Below, in pieces: positions 36,362 to 48,168 of a stretch of 64,000 bases of DNA (position 1 is the first letter of the stretch; every line of letters begins with the position of its first letter). The notes beneath the pieces were generated by a model, which was not told the DNA's origin, did no database searches, and saw only the letters and a list, made by a program, of their open reading frames with translations. The DNA lies in the NCBI GenBank assembly GCA_037176885.1, contig JAWWNJ010000168.1, forward strand, positions 186,001 through 250,000, given 5' to 3'. The translations under genes and the position numbers were made by a program. Origin of the DNA: Favolaschia claudopus. Lineage: Eukaryota > Basidiomycota > Agaricomycetes > Agaricales > Mycenaceae.

Positions 36362-37444
36362 ATGTCTACCCCGGGAAGCCGCCGACCCACAAAGCTTGAG
36401 GATGGCCGCCGGAAAATTCCTGCTGCGATTATGACTTGTGCGTCCTGTTCGACTCGGGCGTCGGTATCTTCCTAACAACTTCACCAGACAGGGTTGATCC
36501 TTCTGGATGGTCTCCCGAAGAACACCGGCGGAGCGCACAATACCACCCTCACCCAGTTTCTTCGTTTCCGGCCCGTGGTTATGATTTTGGTTCCCCACCG
36601 CCTAGCCCTTTGAGCCCGCGGACGAGAAGTTCTGGAAGTTTTTCCGAGCCACGATCTCCATCGCAGCCTGGTGATTGCTTTGTGTATTCAAATCCGTTTT
36701 CGTCTCTGACTTCTCTTCGTACAAGGCCGGCGATCCACTTCAACTACCTCACCGATTTCGCCATCCTTTCCTGTGTCACCTGACTCATACGGTGAGTATC
36801 ACATTTCTCTCGCTTTCGAATTTTCTTCATATTTCTGACTTATCTCCTTTTCAAGGCCGACAGTCCTTCACTTCCTCATACGCCGGAACGTCTCCCGGTT
36901 CATATGGTCAATTATACCTCTTCCACCCCGTCGTCTCCCTAATCTCGATCTTTCAAAGGTGGATACCATGCTGTGCCACGCACACCGACACATTCAACCT
37001 CCCAGAAGGTAGCACCGTTTCCGCAGGAGTTACGAGGACAAGCTCGTAAGTTATCAACGATACATCATTTAATAACATGATTCCGAGCCGTACCTCAAGT
37101 GTCTCCTCGCCCTTTACGCCATGTCCCACAGCCCAAGCCCCATCATTATTCCCGGGATTCCGTACCTTCCTCTCCAGGCGGTGTCACCAATCCCCGTATC
37201 TCAATGGCGATGTAAGCATTCATTTTCATGCATCCAAATTTCGAAAGCTTATTCTTCTCGACTCTCCAGGTCGCAGAGAGCCCTCACAGCGAGTGAGTTC
37301 TGTCCACTTATTACTTGTGAACTTGTGCTAAGAACATCTACAGGCACCCCGCCGCTGTCTCCTCGTACGATGTACTCCCCGGACCCCAGGCAAGCTGCCC
37401 GCAGATGTTCGTTCCATATATTCTACAGTGTCACATCTAGCTGA
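36362..37444 (+). CDS. Ser/Pro-rich predicted protein, function unknown
   Basis: Not recognised. Eight short exons (36362-36437, 36488-36670, 36726-36791, 36856-36906, 36959-37045, 37100-37211, 37270-37292, 37344-37444) join in one frame to give 232 aa. All seven introns are GT-AG and 51-65 nt. The product is basic and disordered, with many proline-directed serine sites (GSPPPSPLSPRT, SPISPSFPVSPDSY, TPPLSPRTMYSPDP) that would suit kinase regulation. The consistent frame across seven introns argues for a real gene. The 3' end is uncertain: after RQAARR the reading may leave by another intron towards an open frame at 37559-37911. The start (MSTPGSRRPT) is the first ATG in frame. Confidence 0.5.
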
Positions 37445-38183
37445 ACATGCTCTCGCAGATTAGACCGCCATCTTGCTCTCACTATCAGTGTTTCGAGTTC
37501 TTGTATCATTTTTTTTTCCGAGTCCGAGTCCGAGTCCCTCCCATACCACACATCCTTCGTGATTACTGCATTGTATATAAACTTCTTTTCGCTCCGAAAG
37601 GATCGCTCACTCAGGTTCATTCGAATAAGTCGGACGTCCAGGATCAAGAAATCAATCTCTGGAAACAACCTTTGTGGTCGACAATCCGGAGCGTGGCTTT
37701 CCATCTCTCTATTCCTGGGCGTGTGTCTTTGCAACTGTCAACGCAATGGAGCCCACCATCCGCATTCCAATCTAGCTTCGCTGTGACGCTGGATACCGAT
37801 GAATTCATCAGATATACTCCCGTACCGTCGAGCCTCTTCTCACGCGATATAAGTACAGTTGCAGGTAAAGTGAAGGCAAAGCAGCTAGGAGCTACTCAAA
37901 GTGAGTTCTAGACGACCATAAACTGGTTCATCCAACTTTCTATCTTACTGATTTCATTCAATTCCCTTATACTTCCCGATCAATCTCGAAATGTTGTAGG
38001 TTTCCCGAATGCGAATCAGCGACTTCCAGCGTGATAGCTACGTGAACAGACACAATGGCTGTGAGCGATATCATGATATATAATCCCGGCAGATAGTGGT
38101 GCGACGACCTGTTCACGTCCTGGTACTGGAAGACTCTGCGAGACGGACATTCTGCTGTTTTTGTTCTCTATACCTCGACCGAG
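37445..38183. other. unassigned stretch with an open frame of unclear status
   Basis: The plus-strand frame 37447-37911 reads through LFAPKGSLTQVHSNKSD and AFQSSFAVTLDTDEFIRYTP. It might be a 3' exon of the upstream Ser/Pro-rich gene or chance. A CCGAGT triplet repeat lies at about 37520-37538. No family was recognised. Confidence 0.3.
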
Positions 38184-39572
38184 ATGCGCTACATAGGGCT
38201 GCCGGCCTTGCTCTTTTTATCTCATTCGGCTTCGGCGGTCATCGTCAATACAAGTATGTCTACATATTTCTGGTCGAATCCCCGGGCTCATTGTGCCGAC
38301 AGCGGTGGACGACACGAATGGTGGTCCAAGCGGCTCTCAAATCGTCTACCAACCTGAGGATGGCTGGCTGCAGGGAGGAATTGGTGGATGCGATAACTGC
38401 TCGATTCTGCCGATTCGGGACATCGCGTCCATGAATACATTCCATGGTTCACTTTTTGTTCGTCCTGTGTCAATGAATTTTCGCTCTTGGCTCAAACCAT
38501 GTCAGAATCAGCACAATTCGGGCAGAAGCAAACAAATTCCTCCGTCTGTGACCCTCTTATTCTTCGGTGGGTGTTTTCCCCTTCGAAAACACGCCTCTGG
38601 GTATGAACGTCTCTCACAGGCAGCTCTGTGAGCGTCAACTGTATTCTCGTCAATACCTTGAGTAACCCAGCGTACGCCGCCCTGTCCTGCGGATCTTTCT
38701 TGAGGGGACTCACGATTTCGCAGGGGCACCTCCGATCTCACATTCGTCATTGACGGGATACAGAGAGGCACATTCCCTCATATACCGTCAGGATCGCAGA
38801 ATTTCCAACCAGCCACCGTGTTCATCTCTGATCCTCTTGAACTGTCAAACCATACGTTGGAGATCAAAAGTGGGAGGATCGGTGGTCCAAATTCATTGAT
38901 GATTCTTGACTCTATAACGTTTGGGTAAGTTTCCGGTTATCGTGTCAAGGCATGATGTTCAGAGAAACAATTAGTTTCGATGATTTATCCGAACCTACGG
39001 CAACTCAAGACTCCTCAAGGAGCCTCCCAACTCAAGACTCTGACGCTGCTAGCTCGACTTCAACACCACGTCCTGTGGCCAGTGCCTCGGTGACTAAGAC
39101 CTCACATAACACCCACATGGTAATCATAGTAAGCGCAATCGCAGCAGCCTCGGCTGGAACGGTCGTCTTGATGATCGCTGTACGAATCCACCTCCGTCGA
39201 GCACGTCGCCTCAGAGCGCAATATGGCGATCTTTCTGGTGCAGAAGCGTCTATTCATCCATTCATCACGGAAAACGGCGCCGCCATATCCATCTCAAGAG
39301 CAGAATACACTCCCTCCAACCATGACACACTCATTGGTTCAATGGACGCAGTACTTTCCAAAGAAATGGCAAGGATAGAACCCGTGCAGCCCGTGAATGT
39401 GGAGGAAGATGTGAGGGAGGACTCACAGCTGGCTGAGCGGCGTTTGACTACATCTACTGCGATTGTATCTCCGGTACAAACAGAGACCGGTCATCCTCCT
39501 CCATCCTACAGAACCTCCGGTGTGCCTCCGTCGTACAAAACCCGACGGACGATGACAAGTGTAGATAGCTAG
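38184..39572 (+). CDS. single-pass membrane protein with extracellular beta-rich domain
   Basis: Probable type I cell-surface protein of a family common in agaricomycetes, function unknown. Exons 38184-38253, 38303-38566, 38620-38671, 38724-38924 and 38975-39572 give about 394 aa. The order is signal peptide MRYIGLPALLFLSHSASA, ectodomain (VDDTNGGPSGSQIVY, SVSVNCIL, DLTFVIDGIQRGTF, NHTLEIKSGRIGGPNSL) and a Ser/Thr-rich stalk. A membrane helix follows (HMVIIVSAIAAASAGTVVLM), then a basic stop-transfer run HLRRARRLR and a cytoplasmic tail with two PPSY motifs (HPPPSYRT, VPPSYKT). PPxY motifs usually bind WW domains of Nedd4/Rsp5-type ubiquitin ligases. The last intron may instead end at 38962 (38 nt), which adds four residues in frame. 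The part of exon 2 between FHG and SVTLLFFG may hide another intron. Confidence 0.65.
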
Positions 39573-39906
39573 CTGCATCGGAAGCTCCATCGTGCGATGG
39601 TTGTGACACATAAGCTTCCCGACGTTCCGTACCTGCGGTGTGCTTTGATGTATCTTACTATTAGAATAGAATACCCTTCCTACCTCTTCCTACCAACGCG
39701 TCAGTGCACTGCCCAAGATTGGCCCGAGGGCCAGGAAAATTTGTTAGACCAGAAGCTTCCAATACACCACTACACGCGAGTCCGCTTTTTTCTCCTATTC
39801 GTCTTGACAGGAGAGCAATCCAGTAAAAACTTGGCGAAAACGAGCCGATGTGACAGAGGTCACGTGCTCGTGACGCATCGCGTCTTCACTGTTGTCGCGT
39901 TCCGCC
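39573..39906. other. intergenic, RNase H2 promoter
   Basis: No gene seen in 334 bp between two same-strand genes. Confidence 0.45.
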
Positions 39907-41104
39907 ATGTCTGAATCCGAGTCTAGCCCGACCTCTATCCCCTCAGCTCCTGGCCCCTCAACACCACTCCGGGACTCATACACATATCACAGCCCAACCC
40001 CAACCGCAGATGGCCCATACATACTAGGCGTCGACGAAGCAGGTCGTGGACCCGTTCTTGGCCCTCTAGTCTACGGGGTGGCCTACTGTCCTGTGGCATA
40101 TAAGGAGAAATTAGAAGAACTTGGATTTGCTGGTACATTTAATTCATGAATGAAGCGGATTTCAAGCATCTCACCGAACGGCTAATTCAGACTCGAAGAC
40201 TTTAACAGCAGAAATTCGATCTGAGCTGCTAGATACACTGAGATCTGACCCAGAGAATTTAGGGTGGTCTGTAAGGGTCATAAGGTATGTCAAAAACCCA
40301 CTTCGCGCGGCCCTCATATCGAACCTGGATACAGCCCCCAAGCAATATCGAGTGGAATGCTCCGCCGTCCGCCAATCAACCTCAACCTCCAATCACGAAA
40401 CGCAACTGTCCTCCTGATTCAAGAAGTCCTCAAAAAAGGCATAGAGCTTACAGAGGCACGCCGTTCATCTCCCCATTTCACCCGTCCTCGAATATTAACA
40501 CAATGAAACAGGTATATGTTGACGCCTTAGGAACAACAACCACCTACCAAGCCTACCTCTCTTCATGTTTCCCCGGGATAAGTTTCACCGTTGAAAGCAA
40601 AGCAGACGACAAATTCAAGATAGTCGGTGCCGCTAGCGTTGCTGCCAAAGTCACCCGCGACGCGTGCATCGAAGGGTGGGTATTCGAGGAAAATATTCAT
40701 ACTGAGGGTGTGAAGGGGAGCTGGGATACAGAGGAACTGGGATCTGGTTACCCTTCAGGTTGGCGCGACAGTTTACAATCACTGACACAAATTCATTGCT
40801 GAATTTGGGCTCCAGACCCCAAAACGAAAGAATGGCTGCGCAATTCTGTAGAGCCGGTATTCGGTCTGCCAAAGCTTGTACGATTTTCATGGTCAACAGT
40901 CAAAGTGCTTCTAGAGAAAGAGGGCAAGGCTGTGGACTGGTTAGTCGTTTGACTTTGTTGGGTTGATACCCTCCTCAACCAGTTTATAGGATCGATGAAG
41001 GGCAAGCGTCTCTGGTGCAAGCTTTCGAAAGCGCAAAAGGGCGAGAGAAGGACAGAAGTGCGGTAACGAAAGATCTAGGGTTGAAGAGCGTTGGAATGTT
41101 ATGA
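39907..41104 (+). CDS. RNH201: ribonuclease H2 catalytic subunit A
   Basis: Cleaves RNA in RNA:DNA hybrids and single ribonucleotides in DNA; nuclear, as a heterotrimer with H2B and H2C. Six exons (39907-40132, 40191-40284, 40335-40455, 40512-40758, 40816-40939, 40990-41104) give 308 aa. Catalytic and family motifs are [27 protein letters not shown] (assembled over intron 1), VYVDALG and [11 protein letters not shown], with GSGYPSDPKT bridging intron 4. Intron 3 (40456-40511) appears to be a GC-AG intron. The sequence at the break is ACAGAG/GCACGC, and no in-frame GT donor restores the LTEVYVDALG join. The ATG gives a Ser/Pro-rich N-terminal extension of about 35 residues, usual in fungi. Confidence 0.9.
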
Positions 41105-41281
41105 ATTGATAAATGGACGAATTCGAGCTGGGAAGCGGCCAAAAGCAGAAAATCATCATCAAGAGAGCAACAAAAATCGACGCAGTGCCTACGCTAATGG
41201 ATACAAATTGAACTCTAATACAGCACGACGCTTGAAGGCCTCCCGTCTATCTGCTACGAGTGTATACACACCGATATTCTG

Positions 41282-43071
41282 TCATGATTCCGCCTTGACT
41301 TCGACAGCTTGTTCCCCTGCGGCGCCGGCATCACCCTGCTGCTCATCATCCGACGCCCCATACCCCTCCACCTTGATATCATTCAACCCCAACTCCTCAT
41401 CCTGCTCCCAAGTCCTCTCATACATCTCCACCGTCATATTCGGATCCGGATCCGGCGCATACAAATTCTGCACATACGAATTCGCCAATGGATCGTCTAG
41501 AATAAGCGTAAACGGCCGCGCGGCGTCTTTGACCTCCTTCAGGTGTCCAAGGAAGGTCTCGAAGGTGGTGCGGTCCTCTGCAACCGAGGCGTCTCCGGAG
41601 GCGAAGACCTTCTCGGAGAGCTCTTCGTAGATTTGCTCGAGAATGCCTTCAAGGGTGGTGAAGCGCCCGCCAAGGGTGCCTTGTTGGAGGACGAGTTGGA
41701 TTTCGGGGATTTCGAGGCCGGCGGTTTCGCTCTGAGTGGACGAATCGGGTGAGGGAGGGAGAATGTCTTGAAACACTGGCATTTACCTTGAGAATGTCAC
41801 GACTGAGGTCTTCGCGGTCTTCGACTTTGAGGATGATGCGCTTGCCTTTGTCTGAGATGGCAGCGCCTGATTTGACTTCGTTGTCGCGATATCCGCATCG
41901 GTCGCAGTTTGTGGACATGATGAGGACGTCCTGGGCGAGATAAACGTGGTGCTCACAGTTTCACAACAGCTGAACACACCTTGAAGTACGGAATGAGGAC
42001 TTTCTTCATGAGAGTGTCGAGGGGATGACCGCAGCTGGAACATACGCCTTTGAAGACGTAGATTTCCTCAGGGTCTCCCACGTCGACAGCTTTTCCAGAG
42101 GCGTCTTGTTCCTCCTCCGCCACAGTGTCCAGCGGCTGTCCCTCCTCAGGCTCGGGAGCCGCGACGAGTCCCAAATCGACATTCTGCTGGAGAGTCCGCG
42201 GGTACGTGCGCATGTTCCACTTCGGATCCGCCATGCTCCCCACAAACTCTACCCATGAGTTGCCCGCAGGGTCGTCGAGTCTGATCGTGAACGCCGGCAT
42301 GGGGAGATGCGCCTTCTGCGCAGCGGTGAGAATCACCTGTACTTTCGGTGCGTCCGCAGCTGCTTCGCCGCCGTCCTCCTCATCCTCGTCGTCATCCGCG
42401 AGAATCGCCTTCAGTTTCCCGACCAGTTCCTCGATTTTGGCGTAACCGTCCGGGTCTTGAATGCGTCGGACGGGTTGGTCCATGCTGAGGTCGGCGACGA
42501 CATCTCGGATGAGGCCTTCAACGGTGGTAAGTTGTCCACGGCTGGAGGCGGGGAGGGTGAGCTCGTATTCTGCAAGGTAGATTTCGCAGGTGGAGGATCG
42601 AACGATCTGGCGATCGAGGTCGGAACGTTGGAGGATGCGCGCGGTGTAGACCGTTCCCTCGGCTGCGTAGTATTCATGGTTCACATGATGATGCAGACAG
42701 CAAAATAGAACTAACGTCGAATGGTCCCGGCGGATTGAATCTCGTTGTTCGTGGTACCACAGAACTCGCATCGAAAGGACATGACTATGACTTCGCGGAA
42801 GTATGGGATGGAGGTGAGGAGCATGCGGGTTGTGCCCTACTATGTAGTATAAGTTCCTCCGATTCGAAGCACCAACCCGGAAGAGCTCGACGCGCACCTG
42901 TTCGTGGCATTTCATGCAGAGAGATTCGATTTCTTGAACTACTTTTTCCTCAGCGTCTTCAGTATTGGCGGCATCGGTGGTGGGCTGATCGGGGGTGTCG
43001 GGGCGATCTTCAAGCTGGTCTGCTTGCTCTGCGATCGCGCCGATGGTGGGAAAGAGGGTTGGGTCGGTCAT
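41282..43071 (-). CDS. ZPR1: zinc-finger protein ZPR1
   Basis: Conserved eukaryotic eEF1A chaperone with two repeats of a C4 zinc finger followed by a beta domain. Exons in reading order are 43071-42898, 42836-42716, 42662-41980, 41930-41787 and 41731-41282, for 523 aa. The first finger is CMKCHEQ plus [14 protein letters not shown] over intron 1. The second is CSSCGHPL plus [14 protein letters not shown] over intron 3. Each finger is followed by the ZPR1 domain with its own LDDPxxNS motif: [12 protein letters not shown] and [14 protein letters not shown]. An acidic linker ([14 protein letters not shown]) sits in domain 1. ATG 43071 ([11 protein letters not shown]) is preferred; the longer frame has only a TTG. 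Confidence 0.93.
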
Positions 43072-43878
43072 AGTTGGATCGACAAGAGACAACTTGAAGA
43101 AGCGTCGACGAGATTGTTAGATTTGAGATACAGATTTTGGGGGATCAGTCGCGTCGTATAAGAGCGGTTGGCGTTGACTCGACTTGATTCAACGGAGGAG
43201 TCGAATTGACTGCTATATCGTTGAGTCCAGCTGGGACTTGACTCGAATCTCGATAGTTGAGGTCAAGATCAAAAATATCGTTCCCAATCCGGCAACTGAC
43301 AAACCTGAGATGCCGCTGCACACTGCACAGTGAGATATTCGTTCGCTGATTCGGTGTAGGAATATTCTACCGTCGTGCCCCACTGAAAAGCAAAATTCAC
43401 TGTAAGTTTCAATCCCAAACCAACCAAATTTGATCTCTCAATTCCTAAACTCCAATCTCAAGCTCACACCAAAACATACAGACACACCGAAACCAAGAGT
43501 CAGATTCGATAAAGACAAAGATAAACAACCGAGATACCAATACAACGAGGGGGGAGTAATGTAATATAAAATATAGAGGTAGACTTCACAGCGACATTGG
43601 ATGATGGATGGATGAGGGATATGTACGAGGGAAGTGGGTATGCGGAGAATCCTAAATAGGAATAGGGATAAGGGAATAGGAAGATGCAGTTGTCATCAAG
43701 TTCCTGGGTCGTCGTCAAAGATAGCGAGGGGGAGGATAGGATAGCGCGGAGGAGAGGAGCGAGGTGGAAAGCGAGGTAGGTCTACAGTGACACAGAGAAC
43801 AGAAACGAGGAAAGCAAAACACACGTCGACGTCGACGAGACACCGCGCAGGCAGGCAGGCAGGAGTGAGAAACGACCC
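43072..43878. other. intergenic, ZPR1 promoter and DOT1 3' region
   Basis: No gene seen in 807 bp. The half next to DOT1 is purine-rich with repeated GGGATA and GGAGGA words (43610-43760). A GGCAGGCAGGCAGG run sits at about 43848-43861. Confidence 0.4.
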
Positions 43879-46052
43879 CTACGAGCGCCTCCTCCTCGTC
43901 GCCACCCCCCTTGAGCTCTCAAACCGCTCGCGAATGTCAGCGTACCCCGTCCGGTCCACGCGGTGGATGTAATACGACCCGCCGCCGTTCCCCCATGATA
44001 CGCTACCCGAGTGGTAGTGCCGTTCCGTGACGTCGAATATCGCGCTGATGTCGTCCACCTGCGAGTACGAAATGAAATGATGATAAGTGGGATGTAGAGG
44101 AAAGGAAAGGGAGGGAATGGCGACGAACGTTTCTCTCCGTGACGCGCGCATTCAGCGAGGGTACGAAAGGCGCTAGTGAAACCACATGCGCGCCCTCCTT
44201 CAAATCCAAAAACTTCGGCCGCAGTTGCTCATTCACTAGTTCGCATGTGTCAGTAAGCACTTCGCAGTCCAACCAAGGAATACTCACAACTCTGCTCGAA
44301 AACCTTATTATCCACTAACACCACATCCGCCTGCGCAATCAACTCATTCACCCTCGCACTCTTCAACATATCCCCCTCCTCCAACTCAATATCCCCCACC
44401 CGCACACCCCACATCCGACACCGCACCTTGAAATTCGCCGCCATATCGCGCGCGACTTTAGCCGGCTTCGGATTCAGCTCGATCCCATAACTCCTGCACC
44501 CGGTCTGCAAACTGGCCTGCACGACGACGTTGCCGACGCCGCTCCCGAGGTCGAGGAAGAGCGAGTCCTCGTTGAGTTTGGTGAGCGTGATGATATCGTG
44601 TACGAGCGACGGCATGAGCTCGCCGTACACCGCGCTCGAGAACGCCTCGTACTGTTTGAGCTTTTGGACGTGCGGGCCGACGCTGCGTTGGTAGTTCTCC
44701 TCGATTATGCGCATCAACACCTTCTTTGGCATCCCTTTCTCTGTCCAGGTGTGTACGGTCTGCATCAGTGCGTTGGGTAAGGGGTTCTGGAAGGTGTCGG
44801 CGGGCAGTGGAGGGTATTTGAGCAACCACAGGATCTTGTTGATCTGTTTGAAGGCTTGCAGGAACCCGGGACCGTCTCGTCGATGTATGGCTCGCTGTAC
44901 GCAGCGGAGGTAGTTGGGTTTCCGTGCCTTTGTCATGTTTACGGAAGACGAGTCGGATAGAGATGAGAGATCTGACTCGGACGAGGTTATGCTGGACAGT
45001 GAGCTAGAGGAAGAATGGGATCGTGGCGGCGACGAAAACGGCGACGACGACGAGGAATCGTCGGCGTCGATGTCGAAGAGGGTGTCATCGTTGGGTATAG
45101 GCCCGAAAAGCGCCTGCTGTTGAGGCGTCAAATAATCTAAATGCGGAGATTGATCCATCAGTCCGAGAATTCAAGAAAAAAGACAGGGGACCGTACTCTC
45201 TACAATGGTGTATAGTGTCTTTTCGACATCCATTATGGGATTGTAGTGGTCTTTGTCTTTCGGAGCGAGTAGAATGAACCTGAAAGATCATAAGTTTGGA
45301 CAGCACACGAGCACTACGCGTGAAAGGGCTTACTTCTCCGATGAATGTGCATTGGGGTATTCAAGCTCTACAAAGGGATAGTTCTTTGGATGGGGTTTAA
45401 ATGAGGTGTCCGATGGGTCGTCGAGGTTCTTAAAGTCTGTGAAGAAAGAATGAGGGTTTATTCGGGTGGCAAGTGACGGACGCCACACACATGCACAGTA
45501 GGTGCGTAGTAGCATCGCGACGGCCTTTTCTGAGCTGAAATGGTCTGGATCTGGGCCACCTTCCTCCTCCGCGACCCAACAACGGTGGGCCACAGGTGCG
45601 TCACTCTCGAGGGACGTGAAGTGGGAGGTGGAACGCGACCTGCTACTGCGATATATGGGCTCTGGGGACGAGGGTAGGTTCTTCTGGGAGCTAGAAGTGC
45701 GGTGCACGAGTCTGGGACCAGAAACCGCGCGTTTACGCGGTTTGTCGATCTTTAGCCTCTTTGGGTCGCGTTGGGAGGTCGCGTCCAAGTCGCGCAAGGC
45801 GTCCATGGAAGCGGACTTGCGCTTTCGCGGTGGACTGGAGACAGGGGACGAGCTGGGGGGCGAGGAGAGCGGGGAAGATGTGCTGGAGCGCGGTGCATGT
45901 GGGGGGCTGGAGGAGGCAGGTGCAAAAGGCTTCGGAGTCTTTGGTGGAAGCAAGATAACGCGCTTCACCGTGATGGTTCTTGTTGTTGTAGACGTGTGGG
46001 ATGAGGAGGAGGGCCCGGTGAAGAAGCCGGTGTCGGGGTGAACGGCGGTCAT
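43879..46052 (-). CDS. DOT1: DOT1-type histone H3 lysine-79 methyltransferase
   Basis: Nucleosomal SAM-dependent methyltransferase of the seven-beta-strand class. Exons in reading order are 46052-45491, 45436-45334, 45279-45197, 45136-44291, 44235-44129 and 44058-43879, for 626 aa. The N-terminal 190 residues are disordered and basic (PRKRKSAS, RLKIDKPRKRAVSG), suited to nucleosome binding. Next comes YFKNLDDPSDTSFKPHPKNY, then YLTPQQQALFG after an acidic Ser run. Catalytic-domain motifs are SAVYGELMPSLVHDI, SAM motif I LDLGSGVGNVVVQASLQTGC, the acidic loop IELN, EEGDML, and VLVDNKVFEQ followed by LKEGAHVVSLAPFV. The usual Asn-Asn before the aromatic loop appears as Asp-Asn. The C-terminus (WGNGGGSYYIHRVDR) is complete. 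A truncated copy of its 5' end lies at 54.6-55.0 kb. Confidence 0.9.
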
Positions 46053-47694
46053 GGTGAGGGTGGTCGTCGTCGTCCGCGGTGAGCTGTGTCGTCACTGCTT
46101 TGACATTCAAGTACAAACAAATCGGCTTGATACGGCACAACGGCATAGACGGCATTACATAACAAGAGCGTGAAGAATCAGAACGGCATTCAATGCCGTG
46201 TTGTTCGCCGAAGAGCTCCTACTATAACAGGAAATGCTTAATCAACCTAATGAAAAGACAAAAACGTTCTTCGTCTTGTTCTTCGTCGCCACCCACAAAA
46301 CAATGATTGCTATGGTTCAATTCTTCTGCTCTTGTCTCGCTCCTGCCAGCGACGCTGCGGCTCAAGTCCATTCAATATGGCCGTCGTCACAGTGCCTTGT
46401 ACTTTTCCACCCAACCCACGACCTCGGATTCGACGCAAAGTCCCAACCATATCTTTTACCGTCTCAGCTGGAACACTTCTAGTAGCCTTTGACTTTGACA
46501 ACATGGAAATCTACCGCTTACATGGCGTCGTATCTACCCTCACACTCTTGTATGCATTCTTATATTTCTTTTGTCTGCGCGACTGGTTTGAACGATGGGA
46601 ATTCTTGCAACTCTTTCTCAGCTCTGAATGTGAGGCGCGCGATTTGCTGTCAAAGTATTCCCGCTCATCGTCCAACTGCGAGCTGTTGTTTTCGGGCTCT
46701 CCGTACTCGAGATTCCATTGGTCTTCTCCTGTTATCATCATGTAGATCTTGGTCTCATAATTGCTCCAAAATCCAGGTAACGGCGTCGCGCCCGGATCCT
46801 CGCGACCACTCGCAAGCCACCTCGACTGTCCAGTCTCCATACTCGCATCCCTCCTCATCGTCGCGCTCTCTTCTTTAGGCTAGATGGCCGCAGCGATTTC
46901 TTATACATTGCACAAATTCTTTCACTCGTCAACATCTTCCTCGATTGCCAGCCCGCAATCACCACTCTCTAGGTCTCGTCCCTGAATCCGCAACCCGGAC
47001 AATACCTCCTTGCCGCCTTCCACTTCATTCGCAGTCGTTTCCTCCGCGTCCGCCGCACTGGGCGCATCCACATCCCTCAAGACGGAGATGTGATTCTTCG
47101 AGTTAGTGAACAGGGCGGCTGGAATTGCAGCGGGTTCGACGAGCGACGAATGTCCCCGTGCCGTGCGCGAATCGCCGTCTTCGACTCACCAACTCCCTCC
47201 AGTACCACCTCAAGGATGTACAAGGGCCTGAGCAGACCGCAGTGCAGCGTTCTCCCTCTTCTCCCTCAGCCGAGAACGGGGCACGTCGGACTAAATGGGT
47301 GCCTCTTCAGATCGCGCCCTCCCTTGTGCACACTTACGCCCCCGAATGCGTCCCACAACTCTTTCTCTCGTGCCCCGCCTGCCGTGTCCAACGTCTTCCC
47401 TTCGCCGCCTACTTCCTTCCAGCACGACCTGAACTCCGTACTCGTGTTCGTGCGGTTACCCATCGGTTCACCTCCTACACTCTATGACCCCGCTCCCCTC
47501 TTTCACACTTACTCATCCTCTTAAGTCTCTTCGCATACACTTTCTGCCTTATATTCTCGGCACTTGCGAACACACAGCACATACTATCGCGACAGCATCT
47601 TCCTCCCTCGCACCCTCCGCTGCCTCCTTCCCAATATTTTACGCTGTACATCGTAGACTGCAACATGGGTCTTAAAGGGCTTGAACCACTATAA
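46053..47694. other. 1.6-kb stretch with decayed or unresolved coding traces
   Basis: No complete gene could be assembled. On the minus strand an open frame ends at 46922 and reads PAAIPAALFTNSKNHISVL upstream and acidic residues at its end (IEEDVDE). Another (46511-46858) reads GFWSNYETKIYMMITGEDQW. Both look more protein-like than chance, but introns joining them are not clear. They may be pieces of one minus-strand gene or a pseudogene. TATAA at 47690-47694 is the left target-site duplicate of the copia element. Confidence 0.35.
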
Positions 47695-48037
47695 TGTCGA
47701 AACCAATGGGAAGCGAGCGAGCCAAACCTAAAATCTATCTTTAGGCAACTATGACGCAAGTGGATTTCAGGCTCCCCAACTCTGAATCCAACTGCGTCAT
47801 CGCTAGCGGTGACATGTCACGTCACGTCACGCGCCAAGCTTTTCCTCAGCTGTTGTTGTTAACTAACACGACGCTGAGGTGAGGCTTCTATTACTCTGTA
47901 CCCAGGAATACATTACTTACAGTATTCTCTAGCTAATCGTGTATTCTGTCTAGGTGCATAATAGAGCTGTTGTTGTTAACTAACACGACGCTGAGCTAAT
48001 CGTGTATTCTGTCTAGGACGGACGTCCGGTTTTGAGA
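47695..48037 (+). repeat. 5' LTR
   Basis: 343 bp, starting TGTCGAAACC and ending GGTTTTGAGA, an imperfect inverted pair whose last two bases are GA rather than the usual CA. It contains two internal direct repeats: AGCTGTTGTTGTTAACTAAC with its continuation to GCTGAG, and AGCTAATCGTGTATTCTGTC, each present twice. Confidence 0.95.
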
Positions 48038-48049
48038 GGTTATGGGCCC
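48038..48049 (+). other. retrotransposon primer-binding site, initiator-tRNA-Met half-molecule type
   Basis: GGTTATGGGCCC follows the 5' LTR directly. Its complement fits the anticodon stem-loop of fungal initiator tRNA-Met (GGGCTCATAACC) with one G:U-compatible change, the half-tRNA priming known from some copia elements such as Ty5. Confidence 0.65.
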
Positions 48050-48168
48050 CGTAGGACGCCAGTTTCACTGCGCAACGCTAGCCGGACGCTACACAGCTCA
48101 ACAGCAAAACCAACTAGCCGCAGGAGTCTGCAAACGCTCGCAACTCCAGGCCACGTCATCCGCCAGAC

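Noticed and set aside
36362..37444. Ser/Pro-rich gene as the N-terminus of a protein kinase
   Set aside because: No kinase motifs appear in any frame downstream before the next gene.
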